DNA of 64,000 nt from an uncultured Paracoccus sp. (GCF_947487305.1 NZ_CANKWH010000009.1:1-64000), one strand, 5' to 3'; shown: positions 43,116 through 52,632, numbered from the stretch's first letter. The notes: generated by a model from the letters alone, not told the origin. Numbers and translations: made by a program.

Positions 43116-43444
43116 CGGTGAAACCGCCTGCGGCTGGCGCGCTCGATCTCGTCGGCGTTTGGCGGGGTCGCGAGATAGGCGGCTTCGCGCAGATCGGGCG
43201 GCAGGCGACCGGTGATCCGGGCAATGGCCAGCAACCGCTCGCCCGCCGGCAGGTCGCGGGTGGCGCTGAGGCGCTGGCGGGTCGTGGCCCGGCGGGTCAG
43301 CAGCGGGCCGAGGAGCAGTGCGATCAGCGCCGCCGCCAGAAGCCCCAGCCCGACCAGCGCCAGCATCTCGCGCCCCTCGAGCACCCGCATTGCGGCGGGC
43401 AGGCGGATCGGGGCCAGCGCCTCCAGCAACTCCTCGCGGGTCAT
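43112..43444 (-). CDS. DUF4381-like membrane protein of the Bat operon
   Basis: 110 residues with one membrane helix (MLALVGLGLLAAALIALLLG) and a basic, Ala/Arg-rich cytoplasmic tail. Its place between the DUF58 and batA genes matches the short DUF4381-type gene of Bat operons. ATGA overlaps join it to both neighbours. Confidence 0.72.
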   Translation of the reverse strand: MTREELLEALAPIRLPAAMRVLEGREMLALVGLGLLAAALIALLLGPLLTRRATTRQRLSATRDLPAGERLLAIARITGRLPPDLREAAYLATPPNADEIERASRRRFHR

Positions 43445-44280
43445 GGCAGCACCTGTTCGACCGTCGCGCCAAGCGCACGCAGGCGCGCCAGATCGCCTGC
43501 AAGGTCCAGCGGCCGGAGCCGCCCCAGCCGGAAGGCCGCACCATCGGTGACGGCCAGCGCACGCGCGGGCGGGGCGGATTCGGCCGGATCGACGATCAGC
43601 GAGATGACCAGCCGCCGCCCCCGCGCCAATCGTGCCAGCGCCGGGGCGTCGGCCTCGGTGATCGCCTGCGCCTCGGTCGCAAGATGCAGCCGGCTGCCCG
43701 GCGGCACCATCCGCGCGGCCCGTCCCGACAGCGCCGCCAGCCCAAGGCCCTGCGGCTCGGGCCGGGTCAGCGCAAGATCATGCTCGCCCTGAAACATCCG
43801 GGCGATCGCCGCCATCTGCCGGTCGCCCTGCCCCGCTGCGATCGCGCCGATCCCGGCCTCGGTCAGCGCCAGCGCGCCGACATTGCCGCCGCGCATCATC
43901 GCCTGCCAGCCGATCCGCGCCAGGTGCAGCCCGGCCCGGACCGAGCGAAACGCCTCCCCCGTGCCCCACAGCATCGGCGCACGGAAATCCGCGATCAGCA
44001 GGGTGGTGTCGTCGCGATCCTCGTGAAAGCTGCGGATATGGGGAATGCCGGTGCGGGCAGTGGCCGAGGGATCGATGCGGCGCGGATCATCACCCTCGAC
44101 ATAGGCCCTGAGTTCGCGCAGATCCATGCCCGCGCCCGGTGGCCGGGCCGGCAGCGCGCCGGGGCGGCGGGTGGCCGGACGGTGGCGCGCGGTCGATTGC
44201 GCCTCGCTGCGCAGGGCCAGCATCTCGGCGGCCAGAAGCCGCAACCCGGGCCGGTCCAGCGCCGCCGGCAGGGCTACCAC
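43441..44280 (-). CDS. DUF58-domain protein
   Basis: 279 residues. The DUF58 core is recognisable by DLRELRAYVEGDDPRRIDPSATARTG (the GD-pRxID-w motif) and DTTLLIADFRAPMLWGTG, a VWA-related fold. It is always next to moxR. The start codon is GTG and overlaps the moxR stop by 7 bp; an internal ATG would cut the N-terminus of ~50 residues that is Pro/Arg-rich. Acts with MoxR in protein maturation by analogy. Confidence 0.85.
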   Translation of the reverse strand: MVALPAALDRPGLRLLAAEMLALRSEAQSTARHRPATRRPGALPARPPGAGMDLRELRAYVEGDDPRRIDPSATARTGIPHIRSFHEDRDDTTLLIADFRAPMLWGTGEAFRSVRAGLHLARIGWQAMMRGGNVGALALTEAGIGAIAAGQGDRQMAAIARMFQGEHDLALTRPEPQGLGLAALSGRAARMVPPGSRLHLATEAQAITEADAPALARLARGRRLVISLIVDPAESAPPARALAVTDGAAFRLGRLRPLDLAGDLARLRALGATVEQVLP

Positions 44281-45233
44281 GGCTTGATCCCGGCTTGCGC
44301 CGCCGCGATCAGGTCGCGGCCGCTGCGGCCCTCGCTGGCGGCGGCCCAGCTGGGCACCAGACGGTGCGACAGCGCGTCGCCAGCCAGTTCCTCGGCATCC
44401 TCGGGCAGCCCGTGATCGCGGCCATTCAGCCAGGCCCGTGCCCGCACGGCGGCGGCCAGCGCCAGCGTGCCGCGCGGCGAGACCGCATGTTCCACATCAG
44501 CAGCCACCGCGCCCCCGGCCCGTGTCGCCATGACCAGCCGGATGATGTAATCCTTCAAGACCGGCGCCAGATGCACCCGCGCTACCTCGGCCCGCGCCGC
44601 CCGGATCTGCGCGCCCGTCAGCGGCGCACCTGTCAGCACCGGCGGGGCCACCGCCTCGGCCTCGACCAGATCGAGGATCTGCCGCTCGATCTCGGCATCG
44701 GGCAGGTCCAGCGACAGATGCAGCAGGAAACGATCCAGCTGCGCCTCGGGCAGCGGGAAGGTGCCCTCGTGCTCGATCGGGTTCTGCGTCGCCACCACCA
44801 TGAAGGGATCAGGCAAGGGCCGCGTCACGCCGCCCACCGTCACCTGCCGCTCGGCCATCGCCTCGAGCAGCGCCGACTGCACCTTCGGCGGCGCGCGGTT
44901 GATCTCATCCACCAGCACGAGGCTGTGAAAGACCGGGCCGGGGACGAAATCGAAGGCCCCTGTCTCGGGGCGAAACACCTGCGTCCCGGTCAGGTCCGAG
45001 GGCAGCAGGTCGGGCGTGCACTGGATGCGGGCGTGATCGCCCGGCAGATGCGCCGCCAGCAGCGTGACGGCGCGGGTCTTGGCCACGCCGGGCGGCCCCT
45101 CGATCAGCACATGGCCGCCGGCCAGCAGCGCGATCAGCAGACGCTCGACCATTCGCGCATGGCCGATCAGCCCCGCCCCCACCTGCTCGCGCAAGCTGGC
45201 GACGGCATCCCATTCGGTGCGGGCATCCTCCAT
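44274..45233 (-). CDS. MoxR-type AAA+ ATPase
   Basis: 319 residues. The Walker A loop GPPGVAKT is at residues 45-52 and the Walker B LVLVDEINRAPPKVQSALLEAM follows near 107. The VATQNPIEHEGTFPLPEAQLDRF sensor/arginine-finger region is present. Members act as chaperones that activate or assemble protein complexes with DUF58/VWA partners, as in this operon, of which it is the first gene. The substrate of this one is not known. Confidence 0.93.
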   Translation of the reverse strand: MEDARTEWDAVASLREQVGAGLIGHARMVERLLIALLAGGHVLIEGPPGVAKTRAVTLLAAHLPGDHARIQCTPDLLPSDLTGTQVFRPETGAFDFVPGPVFHSLVLVDEINRAPPKVQSALLEAMAERQVTVGGVTRPLPDPFMVVATQNPIEHEGTFPLPEAQLDRFLLHLSLDLPDAEIERQILDLVEAEAVAPPVLTGAPLTGAQIRAARAEVARVHLAPVLKDYIIRLVMATRAGGAVAADVEHAVSPRGTLALAAAVRARAWLNGRDHGLPEDAEELAGDALSHRLVPSWAAASEGRSGRDLIAAAQAGIKPW

Positions 45234-45402
45234 GCGGCTCCTCCTGCCGTTTCCCCCACCTTAGGGGGGATTTCGCGGCGGGCCAGCCGTCAGGCGGGAA
45301 AGGTCCACCCTTAGGACTAGGCGAAAGCCGCCCGGGCGGATTGCAATTCCCCGCAGAACGTCGAACCATGGTCCCGCCGCTGCCGAGGAGAAGGATCCCG
45401 CG
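45234..45402. promoter_or_regulatory. Divergent region between moxR and the aldehyde dehydrogenase
   Basis: 169 bp holding both promoters. A small hairpin (CCCCC, loop ACCTTA, GGGGG) sits at 45253-45268 near moxR. I do not see a convincing -35/-10 pair. GAGGAGAAGG before 45403 is the ribosome site of the dehydrogenase. Confidence 0.3.
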
Positions 45403-46863
45403 ATGAACAGGAAGCCCGACAATCTGACCCTGCCGCAGCCGCTGAACCTGATCGGCAATGACTGGGTTCCCGCCGCTTCGGGCCGGTCGATGCCGGTGCT
45501 GTCGCCCATCGATGGCGCGGTCTTCACCGAGATCGCGGAAAGCGATGCCAGCGATGTCGATGCCGCCGTTGCCGCCGCCCGCGCTGCCTTCGACGGTGGC
45601 GACTGGTCGCGCCTGACGGCGACGGAACGCGGGCGGCTGTTGATGACCTATGCCCGGCTGATCGCCGAGCATACCGAGGCGCTGGCACAGCTGGAAACCC
45701 GCGACAACGGCAAGCCGATCAAGCAGGCGCGCGCCGACATGGTGGCCACCGCGCGCTATTTCGAATTCTATGGCGGGGCCGCCGACAAGGTGCATGGCGA
45801 GATCATCCCCTTCCTCAACGGCTATGACGTGGCGGTGCATCGCGAGCCTTACGGCGTCGTCGGCGCGATCATCCCGTGGAACTACCCGGCGCAGATCTAT
45901 GGCCGGGTGGTCGCGGCGGCGCTGGCGATGGGAAATACCGTGGTGCTGAAACCCGCCGAGGACGCCTGCCTCTCGGCGCTGCGGCTTGGCGAACTGGCGG
46001 TCGAGGCGGGCTTTCCGCCTGGCGCGCTGAACATCGTCACTGGTCGGGGCGAGGTCGCGGGCAAGGCACTGTCGGAACATCGCGGGCTGGATTTCCTGAC
46101 CTTCACCGGCTCGCCCGAGGTTGGCGTGATGATCCAGATCGCGGCGGCTCGGAATTTCATTCCCTGCACGCTGGAACTGGGCGGCAAGTCGCCGCAGATC
46201 GTCTTCGACGATGCCGATCTGGACGCCGCCCTGCCCTATCTGGTGAATGCCATCGTCCAGAATGGCGGCCAGACCTGCTCGGCGGGCAGCCGTGTTCTGG
46301 TCCAGCGCGGTATTCTGGACCAGCTGTCGGGGCTGCTTGCAAAACGATTTGCCGAGATCGAGGCCTCGGCCTCGGGTGAAGAGGCGCTGCTCGGGCCGCT
46401 GATCTCGGCCCGTCAGAAAGCGCGGGTCGAAACCTATATCGCCGAGGCCGGCGCGCCGCTGATCGCGCGAGGCCGGATCCGCGCCGATGCGCCACCGGGC
46501 GGCTTCTATGTCGCGCCGGCGGTCTTTGGCCCGGTCGATCCGGGGTCGCGGCTGGCGCAGGAAGAGGTTTTCGGACCGGTCCTCGCCGTCATCCCCTTCG
46601 ACGACGAGGCCGAGGCGATCCGCATCGCCAATGGCACCGAATACGGGCTGGTCGCCGCCGTCTGGACCCGCGATGGCGGGCGACAGCAGCGGGTCGCCAA
46701 GGCGATGCGCTGCGGGCAGGTCTATATCAACGGGTTCGGCGCCGGCGGGGGCGTTGAACTGCCCTTCGGCGGGGTGCGCAAATCCGGGCATGGGCGGGAG
46801 AAGGGTTTTGCGGCGCTGTATGAATTTTCGCAGATCAAGACCATCGTGAACAATCACGGGTAA
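45403..46863 (+). CDS. Aldehyde dehydrogenase family protein
   Basis: 486 residues, an NAD(P)-dependent dehydrogenase. The cofactor segment GAIIPWNYPAQIYGRVVAAAL and the FTGSPEVG stretch belong to the Rossmann part. The general base Glu is in CTLELGGKSPQIVFDDADLD, and the nucleophile is the Cys of NGGQTCSAGSR. The tail carries the usual LPFGGVRKSGHGREKG. Similar to betaine/gamma-aminobutyraldehyde-type enzymes, but the substrate cannot be fixed. An SDR gene follows 17 bp downstream. Confidence 0.92.
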   Translation: MNRKPDNLTLPQPLNLIGNDWVPAASGRSMPVLSPIDGAVFTEIAESDASDVDAAVAAARAAFDGGDWSRLTATERGRLLMTYARLIAEHTEALAQLETRDNGKPIKQARADMVATARYFEFYGGAADKVHGEIIPFLNGYDVAVHREPYGVVGAIIPWNYPAQIYGRVVAAALAMGNTVVLKPAEDACLSALRLGELAVEAGFPPGALNIVTGRGEVAGKALSEHRGLDFLTFTGSPEVGVMIQIAAARNFIPCTLELGGKSPQIVFDDADLDAALPYLVNAIVQNGGQTCSAGSRVLVQRGILDQLSGLLAKRFAEIEASASGEEALLGPLISARQKARVETYIAEAGAPLIARGRIRADAPPGGFYVAPAVFGPVDPGSRLAQEEVFGPVLAVIPFDDEAEAIRIANGTEYGLVAAVWTRDGGRQQRVAKAMRCGQVYINGFGAGGGVELPFGGVRKSGHGREKGFAALYEFSQIKTIVNNHG

Positions 46864-46880
46864 GAAAGGCAGGCAGGGAT

Positions 46881-47630
46881 ATGAGATTGCAGGGAAAAAC
46901 GGCGCTGGTGACGGGCGCGGCCTCGGGCTTTGGCAAGGGCATCGCGGAAACCTTTGCCCGCGAGGGCGCGAAGGTCGCGGTGGTCGATCTGAACGAGGCG
47001 GGCGCGCAGGCCGTGGCGGCCGAACTGGGCGGTGACGCCATCGCCATCGCCTGCGACGTGTCCAAGAGCGATCAGGTCGAGGCGGCCGTGCAGGCCGCTC
47101 GCGCCGCCTTTGGCCGGCTGGACATCGTGGTCAACAATGCCGGCTGGACCAACCCGAACCGCCCGCTGATGGAGACGGACGAGGCCACCTATCGCAAGAT
47201 CCTCGACATCAACGTCATGTCGATCTTTCACATGACCAAAAGCTGCGTGCCGGTCTGGCGCGATCAGGGCGGTGGGGTGATGATCAATGTCGGCTCGACC
47301 GCCGGCATCCGCCCGCGACCGGGGCTGACCTGGTACAATTCCTCGAAGGGCGCGGTGAACCTGATGAGCCGCTCGCTGGCGGTGGAACTGGCACCCGACA
47401 ATATCCGGGTGAACTGCATCGCCCCGGTCATGGGCGCGACCGGGTTGCTGGAACAGTTCATGGGCGTGCCCGACACGCCCGAGAACCGCGAACGCTTCAT
47501 CGCCACCATCCCGATGGGCCGGCTGTCCCAGCCCCGCGACATCGCCAATGCGGCGCTTTACCTCGCCTCTGACGAGGCCGATTTCATCACCGGCGTGGTG
47601 CTGGAAGTAGATGGCGGCCGCACCATCTGA
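46881..47630 (+). CDS. SDR-family oxidoreductase
   Basis: 249 residues, a classical short-chain dehydrogenase. The cofactor motif TGAASGFGKGIA (residues 12-23) is followed by the acidic VDLNEAG, suggesting NAD. NNAG is near residue 90, the catalytic Ser in INVGSTAGI, and the YxxxK motif in WYNSSKGAVN. The strong RBS AAGGCAGGG precedes it. It is probably co-transcribed with the aldehyde dehydrogenase, so a linked alcohol/aldehyde oxidation is plausible. Confidence 0.9.
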   Translation: MRLQGKTALVTGAASGFGKGIAETFAREGAKVAVVDLNEAGAQAVAAELGGDAIAIACDVSKSDQVEAAVQAARAAFGRLDIVVNNAGWTNPNRPLMETDEATYRKILDINVMSIFHMTKSCVPVWRDQGGGVMINVGSTAGIRPRPGLTWYNSSKGAVNLMSRSLAVELAPDNIRVNCIAPVMGATGLLEQFMGVPDTPENRERFIATIPMGRLSQPRDIANAALYLASDEADFITGVVLEVDGGRTI

Positions 47631-47648
47631 AGCCGGACGATCTGAGCC

Positions 47649-48122
47649 TTAGGTCTCGACCAGTTCCGCCAGCTGGTCGAGACATTGCCCCCAGCCCTCG
47701 GCAAAGCCCATCTCCTCGTGCCGCTTGCGGTCGGCCTCGTCCTTGTGCAGCACCCGCGCGGAATAGCGCGTGCCTTCGCCATCCGCCTCCATCAGGATGA
47801 TCGCGGTCATGAAACCTCCGCCGGTCGGGCGGAAATCCGGGCCGAGGCCATCGGTAAAGACCAGCTTGTGATGGGGTTCGGCCACCAGCACGCAGCCGGG
47901 GTTTTCCATCTCGGTCCCGTCGGGCAGTCGCATGACGATGTTGCAGGCCCCACCGGGGCGCGGGTCGATCTCGGCCTTGGTCACTTCGACCGGCTTCGGC
48001 GCGAACCATTGCTTCAACAGGTCGGGCGTGGTCCAGGCGCGCCAGATCTTTTCCGGCGTGGCATTGATCCGGCGCGAGATCATCAGATCCCGCCCGTCGA
48101 CGGTCACGGTGTTTTTCGGCAT
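47649..48122 (-). CDS. SRPBCC/AHSA1-domain protein
   Basis: 157 residues with the START-like AHSA1 fold: RRINATPEKIWRAWTTPDLLKQWF at the N-terminal helix pair, then PGGACNIVMRLPDG, TAIILMEADGEGTRYS and a C-terminal GFAEGWGQCLDQLAEL helix. Members bind hydrophobic ligands or Hsp90-type chaperones in eukaryotes; the bacterial ones are mostly uncharacterised. The start MPKNTVTVDG is favoured over an upstream ATG. Confidence 0.88.
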   Translation of the reverse strand: MPKNTVTVDGRDLMISRRINATPEKIWRAWTTPDLLKQWFAPKPVEVTKAEIDPRPGGACNIVMRLPDGTEMENPGCVLVAEPHHKLVFTDGLGPDFRPTGGGFMTAIILMEADGEGTRYSARVLHKDEADRKRHEEMGFAEGWGQCLDQLAELVET

Positions 48123-48210
48123 TGTTGCTCTCCTCTGCGCCGGATGCTGCCAGAGGGGGTTATCAGGCGCAAGGCAGGGGGAAGGTATCAATGAACCCCG
48201 ACCGCCCGCC

Positions 48211-48447
48211 TCAGAACGCCTTGAACGTCATGGTCGTCAGCGTCCGGCTGATGCCCTCGATATCGAACAGGCGTTCGGCCAGATAGCGGCCGACATCCTC
48301 GTCCTCGGGGATATAGACCTTGGCCATCAGGTCATATTCACCGCTGGTCGAGTAAAGTTCGCTGACGACCTCGCGGTCGTAGATGGCATCGGCGACCTCG
48401 TAGGTCTTGCCGGGGGTGCAGCGGAACTGGACGAAGACGGGGCGCAT
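48211..48447 (-). CDS. Stand-alone Lrp/AsnC ligand-binding domain protein
   Basis: 78 residues. It is the RAM/AsnC effector domain alone: VFVQFRCTPGKTYEVADAIY, SELYSTSGEYDLMAKVYI and GISRTLTTMTF. The DNA-binding helix-turn-helix of Lrp is absent, and no upstream frame supplies one. Such short proteins can pair with full-length Lrp relatives or bind amino acids on their own. It lies 88 bp before the AHSA1 gene and 33 bp after the MATE gene on the same strand. Confidence 0.85.
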   Translation of the reverse strand: MRPVFVQFRCTPGKTYEVADAIYDREVVSELYSTSGEYDLMAKVYIPEDEDVGRYLAERLFDIEGISRTLTTMTFKAF

Positions 48448-48479
48448 CGGGAACCTCGGACTGGGGTGATGGCGGCAGG

Positions 48480-49856
48480 TTAGCCCGCCGCCGCCGCCCG
48501 GGTCCAGCCCCCGCGCCGCAACCCGTGATAGAAGCGCCAATAGAGCAGCACCGCAGAGACCGACAGTCCCGCCAGCAGCCCGGCCCAGAGGCCCGGCGCG
48601 CCCATGCCAAGGGTGAAGGCGCAGACATAGCTGGTGGTCATCCCCACCGCCCAATAGCCGACGATCGCCAGGTAGAGCGGGATCTGCGTGTCCTGCACGC
48701 CCCTGAGCAGGCCCTGCAGGATCACCTGCATCGCATCGGCGATCTGGAACATCGCCGCCCAGATCATCAGCCCCACCGCGACCACCAGGATCGCCCCGCT
48801 GCTCGGGTCGGTCTGATCGAGATAAAGCTGCACCAGCGGTGCGGGCCAGAGGATGAAGATCACGATCACCACCGCCGCGAAACCCAGCGACATCAGGATC
48901 ACCGCCGCCGCCACGTCGCGCAGGCCAGCGAAATCGCGGCGGCCAAAGGCGTCGCCGGCGCGGATGGTCGCGGCATTGGACAGGCCCAGATGCACCATGA
49001 AGGCGATCGAGGTGATCTGCAGTGCGATGCCATGGGCGGCCAGTTCGGTGGTGCCGATCCAGCCCATCATCACGTTGCTGCCGGCAAACAGCGCCACCTC
49101 GGCCACGATCGCCAGACCGATGGGCAGGCCAAGGCGGAAGACGCTGAAGAAGAAGGGCCAGTCGGGACGCCAGAATCGCTGCATCAGCCGATAGCGCCGC
49201 GCCTCGGGCAGCCACAGCGCATAGGCCAGGAGGCCGACCAGTTGCAGCCCGTTCACGATCAGGCTGGCAATGGCCGAGCCGGCCACGCCCAGTTCCGGAA
49301 AGCCCCAGTTGCCGAAGATCAGCAGCCAGTTCAGCAACACGTTCAGCGGCAGCCCCGCCAGCGTGATCCACATCACCGCATTGGGCCGGCCAAGGGCCGA
49401 GAGATAGGAATTGATGACCATCCCGCCCAACACCAGCGGCATGGCGGGCATCATGATGCGCAGGTAATCCTGCGCCAGCGCAGCGATCTGCGGCTGCTGC
49501 CCCAGAAAGGTCAGGATCGGACCCGACCACCACATCAGCGGCGCCATCAGCAAACCGTGCAGCATCGACAACCAGATCGCCATGCGGGTGACGCGCCGCA
49601 CCTCGACATCATCGCCGCGTGCGCGGGCCCCGGCGATCAGCCCCGAGCCGCCGATGGAATAGCCGCCGCCCAGGAGGAACAGCAGCATGTAAAGCGAGCT
49701 GGCCAGAACCAGCGCCGCCAGCGCCTCGACCCCGTACCAGCCGACCATGACCGTATCGGCCACGCCGATGGCCATGCGCGCGACATGGCTGCCGATCATC
49801 GGCAAGCCAAGCGCCAACGTGGCGGTCAGTTCGGGGCGAAGGCGGGCGATATCCAT
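48480..49856 (-). CDS. MATE-family efflux transporter
   Basis: 458 residues with about twelve membrane helices. The N-terminal GLPMIGSHVARMAIGVADTVMVGWYGVEAL and the repeat-related ITLAGLPLNVLLNWLLIFG are typical for multidrug and toxin extrusion proteins that export cationic drugs in exchange for Na+ or H+. The start MDIARLRPEL was chosen because extensions upstream have no family likeness. It is divergent from pyrB. Confidence 0.92.
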   Translation of the reverse strand: MDIARLRPELTATLALGLPMIGSHVARMAIGVADTVMVGWYGVEALAALVLASSLYMLLFLLGGGYSIGGSGLIAGARARGDDVEVRRVTRMAIWLSMLHGLLMAPLMWWSGPILTFLGQQPQIAALAQDYLRIMMPAMPLVLGGMVINSYLSALGRPNAVMWITLAGLPLNVLLNWLLIFGNWGFPELGVAGSAIASLIVNGLQLVGLLAYALWLPEARRYRLMQRFWRPDWPFFFSVFRLGLPIGLAIVAEVALFAGSNVMMGWIGTTELAAHGIALQITSIAFMVHLGLSNAATIRAGDAFGRRDFAGLRDVAAAVILMSLGFAAVVIVIFILWPAPLVQLYLDQTDPSSGAILVVAVGLMIWAAMFQIADAMQVILQGLLRGVQDTQIPLYLAIVGYWAVGMTTSYVCAFTLGMGAPGLWAGLLAGLSVSAVLLYWRFYHGLRRGGWTRAAAAG

Positions 49857-49908
49857 TCCTCGCCCATATCTGCACAATCTGCAGGCAGCAAGCGGCATGA
49901 CATGCTTG

Positions 49909-49922
49909 GGCAAGTGCTTGCC
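49909..49922. repeat. Inverted repeat between the MATE gene and pyrB
   Basis: GGCAAG-TG-CTTGCC is an exact 6-bp dyad in the 116-bp divergent gap, about 50 bp before pyrB. It could be a regulatory site for either gene. Confidence 0.35.
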
Positions 49923-49972
49923 GCATCCGCCGCCATCTGCGATAGACAGCCCCGACGACACCGGAGCCCGAC

Positions 49973-50944
49973 ATGACCTTTCGCGCCCGCCATCTGCTTG
50001 GCATCGATCACCTTGCCCCGCAGGAGATCACCACCCTTCTCGATCTGGCCGAAACCTATGTCGAGTTGAACCAGCGCACGGTGAAACATGCCGATGCGCT
50101 GGCCGGGATGACCCAGATCAACCTGTTCTTCGAGAACTCGACCCGCACGCAATCGAGCTTCGAACTGGCCGGCAAGCGACTGGGGGCGGATGTGATGAAC
50201 ATGTCGGTCGCCCATTCCTCGGTGAAGAAGGGCGAGACGCTGATCGACACGGCGCTGACGCTGAACGCCATGCATCCGGACCTCTTGATCGTGCGCCACC
50301 CGAATTCCGGCGCGGTGAACCTTCTGGCGGAAAAGGTGAACTGCGCCGTCATCAATGCGGGCGATGGCCGGCACGAACATCCGACGCAGGCACTTCTGGA
50401 TGCGCTGACCATCCGCCGCGCCAAGGGCCGCATCCAGCGTCTGACCGTCGCCATCTGCGGCGACATCGCGCATAGCCGGGTGGCGCGCTCGAACCTGATC
50501 CTTCTGGGCAAGATGGAGAACCGTCTGCGCCTGATCGGGCCGCGCACGCTGATGCCGGCGGGCGTCGCTGATCTCGGCTGCGAGGTCTACGAGGACATGC
50601 GCGAGGGGCTGAAAGGCGCCGATGTGGTGATGATGCTGCGGCTTCAGAAAGAGCGCATGGATGGCGGCTTCATCCCCTCGGAACGCGAATATTTCCACCG
50701 CTGGGGGCTCGATGCCGAGAAACTGGCGCTGGCCAAGCCCGATGCCATCGTCATGCATCCCGGCCCGATGAATCGCGGCGTCGAGATCGACGGAACCATC
50801 GCCGATGACATCAACCGTTCCGTCATTCAGGACCAGGTCGAGATGGGCGTGGCCGTGCGCATGGCGGCGATGGACCTGCTGGCGCGGAACCTGCGCAGCG
50901 AACGCGGCCGCGTGCTGGCCGGACCGGGGCTGTGGGATGGCTGA
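49973..50944 (+). CDS. pyrB: Aspartate carbamoyltransferase catalytic subunit
   Basis: 323 residues, the enzyme that joins carbamoyl phosphate and aspartate in pyrimidine synthesis. The carbamoyl-phosphate loop [20 protein letters not shown] is near residue 55. [25 protein letters not shown] and [12 protein letters not shown] are present. No pyrI lies nearby, so it probably depends on partner proteins such as the dihydroorotase homologue downstream. Its end overlaps the next gene by 8 bp. Confidence 0.96.
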   Translation: MTFRARHLLGIDHLAPQEITTLLDLAETYVELNQRTVKHADALAGMTQINLFFENSTRTQSSFELAGKRLGADVMNMSVAHSSVKKGETLIDTALTLNAMHPDLLIVRHPNSGAVNLLAEKVNCAVINAGDGRHEHPTQALLDALTIRRAKGRIQRLTVAICGDIAHSRVARSNLILLGKMENRLRLIGPRTLMPAGVADLGCEVYEDMREGLKGADVVMMLRLQKERMDGGFIPSEREYFHRWGLDAEKLALAKPDAIVMHPGPMNRGVEIDGTIADDINRSVIQDQVEMGVAVRMAAMDLLARNLRSERGRVLAGPGLWDG

Positions 50945-51368
50945 TCTGCAACCGGGCGAGAAGGTGGTGCAGGTCTGGCGCAGCAGTGACGCCGCCATCC
51001 TGCGCAGCGTCGGCATCGCCACCGCGCTGGTGACGGCGCTGCTGCTCTTCATCGCGCGCGACGCCGAGGGCGGCTTTGACACGCGCCGCTTCCTCATCTC
51101 GATCGCGATTTTCGCCGCGATCATGCTGGCCTCGGGCTTCCTTCTGGACCGCAACCGCGAATGGGTGATGACCGACCGCCGGGTGATCGCCCCGAATGGC
51201 CGCAGCCTCGACCTCGGCCCCGACCTCAAGGTCCGCCCGCTGATCTTCGCCCTGCGCCTGCGCCAGCAGGGCCGGCTGTCGCTGACGGTGCGCGGCGTGC
51301 CGGATATCGGCGGGATGGCCGCGACGATCCGGCAGGCGGCGCTGACGCCGAACAAAAGAAATGGCTGA
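50937..51368 (+). CDS. Small PH-like membrane protein between pyrB and pyrC
   Basis: 143 residues starting [18 protein letters not shown]. Two membrane helices ([18 protein letters not shown] and [18 protein letters not shown]) are followed by [22 protein letters not shown] and a beta-rich C-terminal half, a layout like bacterial PH-domain (bPH2-type) membrane proteins. It overlaps pyrB by 8 bp and pyrC by 8 bp, so the three genes are one unit. Function unknown. Confidence 0.8.
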   Translation: MADLQPGEKVVQVWRSSDAAILRSVGIATALVTALLLFIARDAEGGFDTRRFLISIAIFAAIMLASGFLLDRNREWVMTDRRVIAPNGRSLDLGPDLKVRPLIFALRLRQQGRLSLTVRGVPDIGGMAATIRQAALTPNKRNG

Positions 51369-52632
51369 ACCGATGATCCACTTCCAGAATGCCCGCCTGA
51401 TCGACCCCGAGGCGCAGACCGACGGCAGCGGCTCGCTGACCGTCGAGGAGGGCCGGATCGTCGCGCGCGACGGCGAGGCGCCCTCGGGTGCCACCGTCAT
51501 CGACTGCAATGGCCGGGCGCTGGCGCCGGGGATCGTCGACTGGGGCGTCAAGATCGGCGAGCCGGGCGAGCGGCACAAGGAGAGCTTTCGCAGCGCCGGG
51601 CTGGCGGCTGCGGCGGGCGGGGTGACGACGATGATCGTGCGGCCCGACACGCTGCCGCCGATCGACACGCCCGAGGACCTGGAATTCGTCGCCCGCCGCG
51701 CCTCGGCGGCGCCGGTGAACATCCGCCACATGGCCGCGCTGACCAAGGGCCGCGAGGGGCGCGAGATGGTCGAGATCGGCTTCCTGACCGATGCCGGAGC
51801 CGTGGCCTTTACCGATGGCGTGCGGGTGGTGGGTGACAGCAAGCTCTTGGGCCGCTGCATGAGCTATGCCAAGGGCGTCGGCGCGCTGATCGTCGGCCAT
51901 CCGCAGGACCCGAGCCTGTCCAAGGGCGCGGCGGCGACCAGCGGCAAGTTCGCCTCGCTCTATGGCATCCCCGCCGTCTCGCCCATGGCCGAGGTGATGG
52001 GGCTGGACCGCGATCTGGCGCTGGTCGCCATGACCGGCTGTCGCTGGCACGCCGACCAGATCACCACGGCGGCCGCCCTGCCCGCCCTGCGCCGGGCGCG
52101 GGCGGCGGGGCTGGACGTGACCGCCGGCACCTCGATCCATCACCTGACGCTGAACGAATTCGACGTGGGCGATTACCGCACCTTCTTCCGCTTCACCCCG
52201 CCGCTCAGGTCCGAGGATGACCGGCTGGCCATGGTCGAGGCCGTGGCCGAGGGCGAGATCGATGTGATCGCCAGCTTCCACACCCCGCAGGACGAGGAAA
52301 GCAAGCGCCTGCCCTTCGAGGTCGCGGCCCCCGGCGCGGTGGGCCTGCAGACGCTGCTGCCGGCGGCGATGCGGCTTTACCATCAGGGCGGGCTGACGCT
52401 GCCGGAACTGTGGCGCGCCATGTCGCTGAACCCGGCGCGGCGGCTGGGGCTCGAATCCGGGCGTCTGGCCGTCGGCGCGCCCGCCGACCTGGTGCTGTTC
52501 GACCCGGATGCGCCCTTCGTGCTCGACCGCTTTGCGCTTCTGTCGAAATCGAAGAATACCCCCTTTGACGGCGCCCGGTTGCAGGGCAAGGTGCTGGGCA
52601 CCTGGGTGGCGGGCGAAAGGGTCTTTGGATGA
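51361..52632 (+). CDS. Dihydroorotase homologue lacking metal-binding residues (PyrC'-like)
   Basis: 423 residues, an amidohydrolase-fold protein aligned end to end with class I dihydroorotases. In active enzymes the first metal site is DxHVHLREPG. Here it is DWGVKIGEPG (residues 60-69), with Gly62 and Lys64 in place of the two His. The ATDHAPH motif is ASFHTPQ, so the metal/proton-shuttle Asp is gone. The fold-defining stretches GLAAAAGGVTTMIVRP, FTPPLRSEDDR and NPARRLGL are kept. It is therefore probably catalytically dead and serves as a structural partner of PyrB, as described for PyrC' in Pseudomonas. Often annotated simply as pyrC. Confidence 0.85.
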   Translation: MAEPMIHFQNARLIDPEAQTDGSGSLTVEEGRIVARDGEAPSGATVIDCNGRALAPGIVDWGVKIGEPGERHKESFRSAGLAAAAGGVTTMIVRPDTLPPIDTPEDLEFVARRASAAPVNIRHMAALTKGREGREMVEIGFLTDAGAVAFTDGVRVVGDSKLLGRCMSYAKGVGALIVGHPQDPSLSKGAAATSGKFASLYGIPAVSPMAEVMGLDRDLALVAMTGCRWHADQITTAAALPALRRARAAGLDVTAGTSIHHLTLNEFDVGDYRTFFRFTPPLRSEDDRLAMVEAVAEGEIDVIASFHTPQDEESKRLPFEVAAPGAVGLQTLLPAAMRLYHQGGLTLPELWRAMSLNPARRLGLESGRLAVGAPADLVLFDPDAPFVLDRFALLSKSKNTPFDGARLQGKVLGTWVAGERVFG

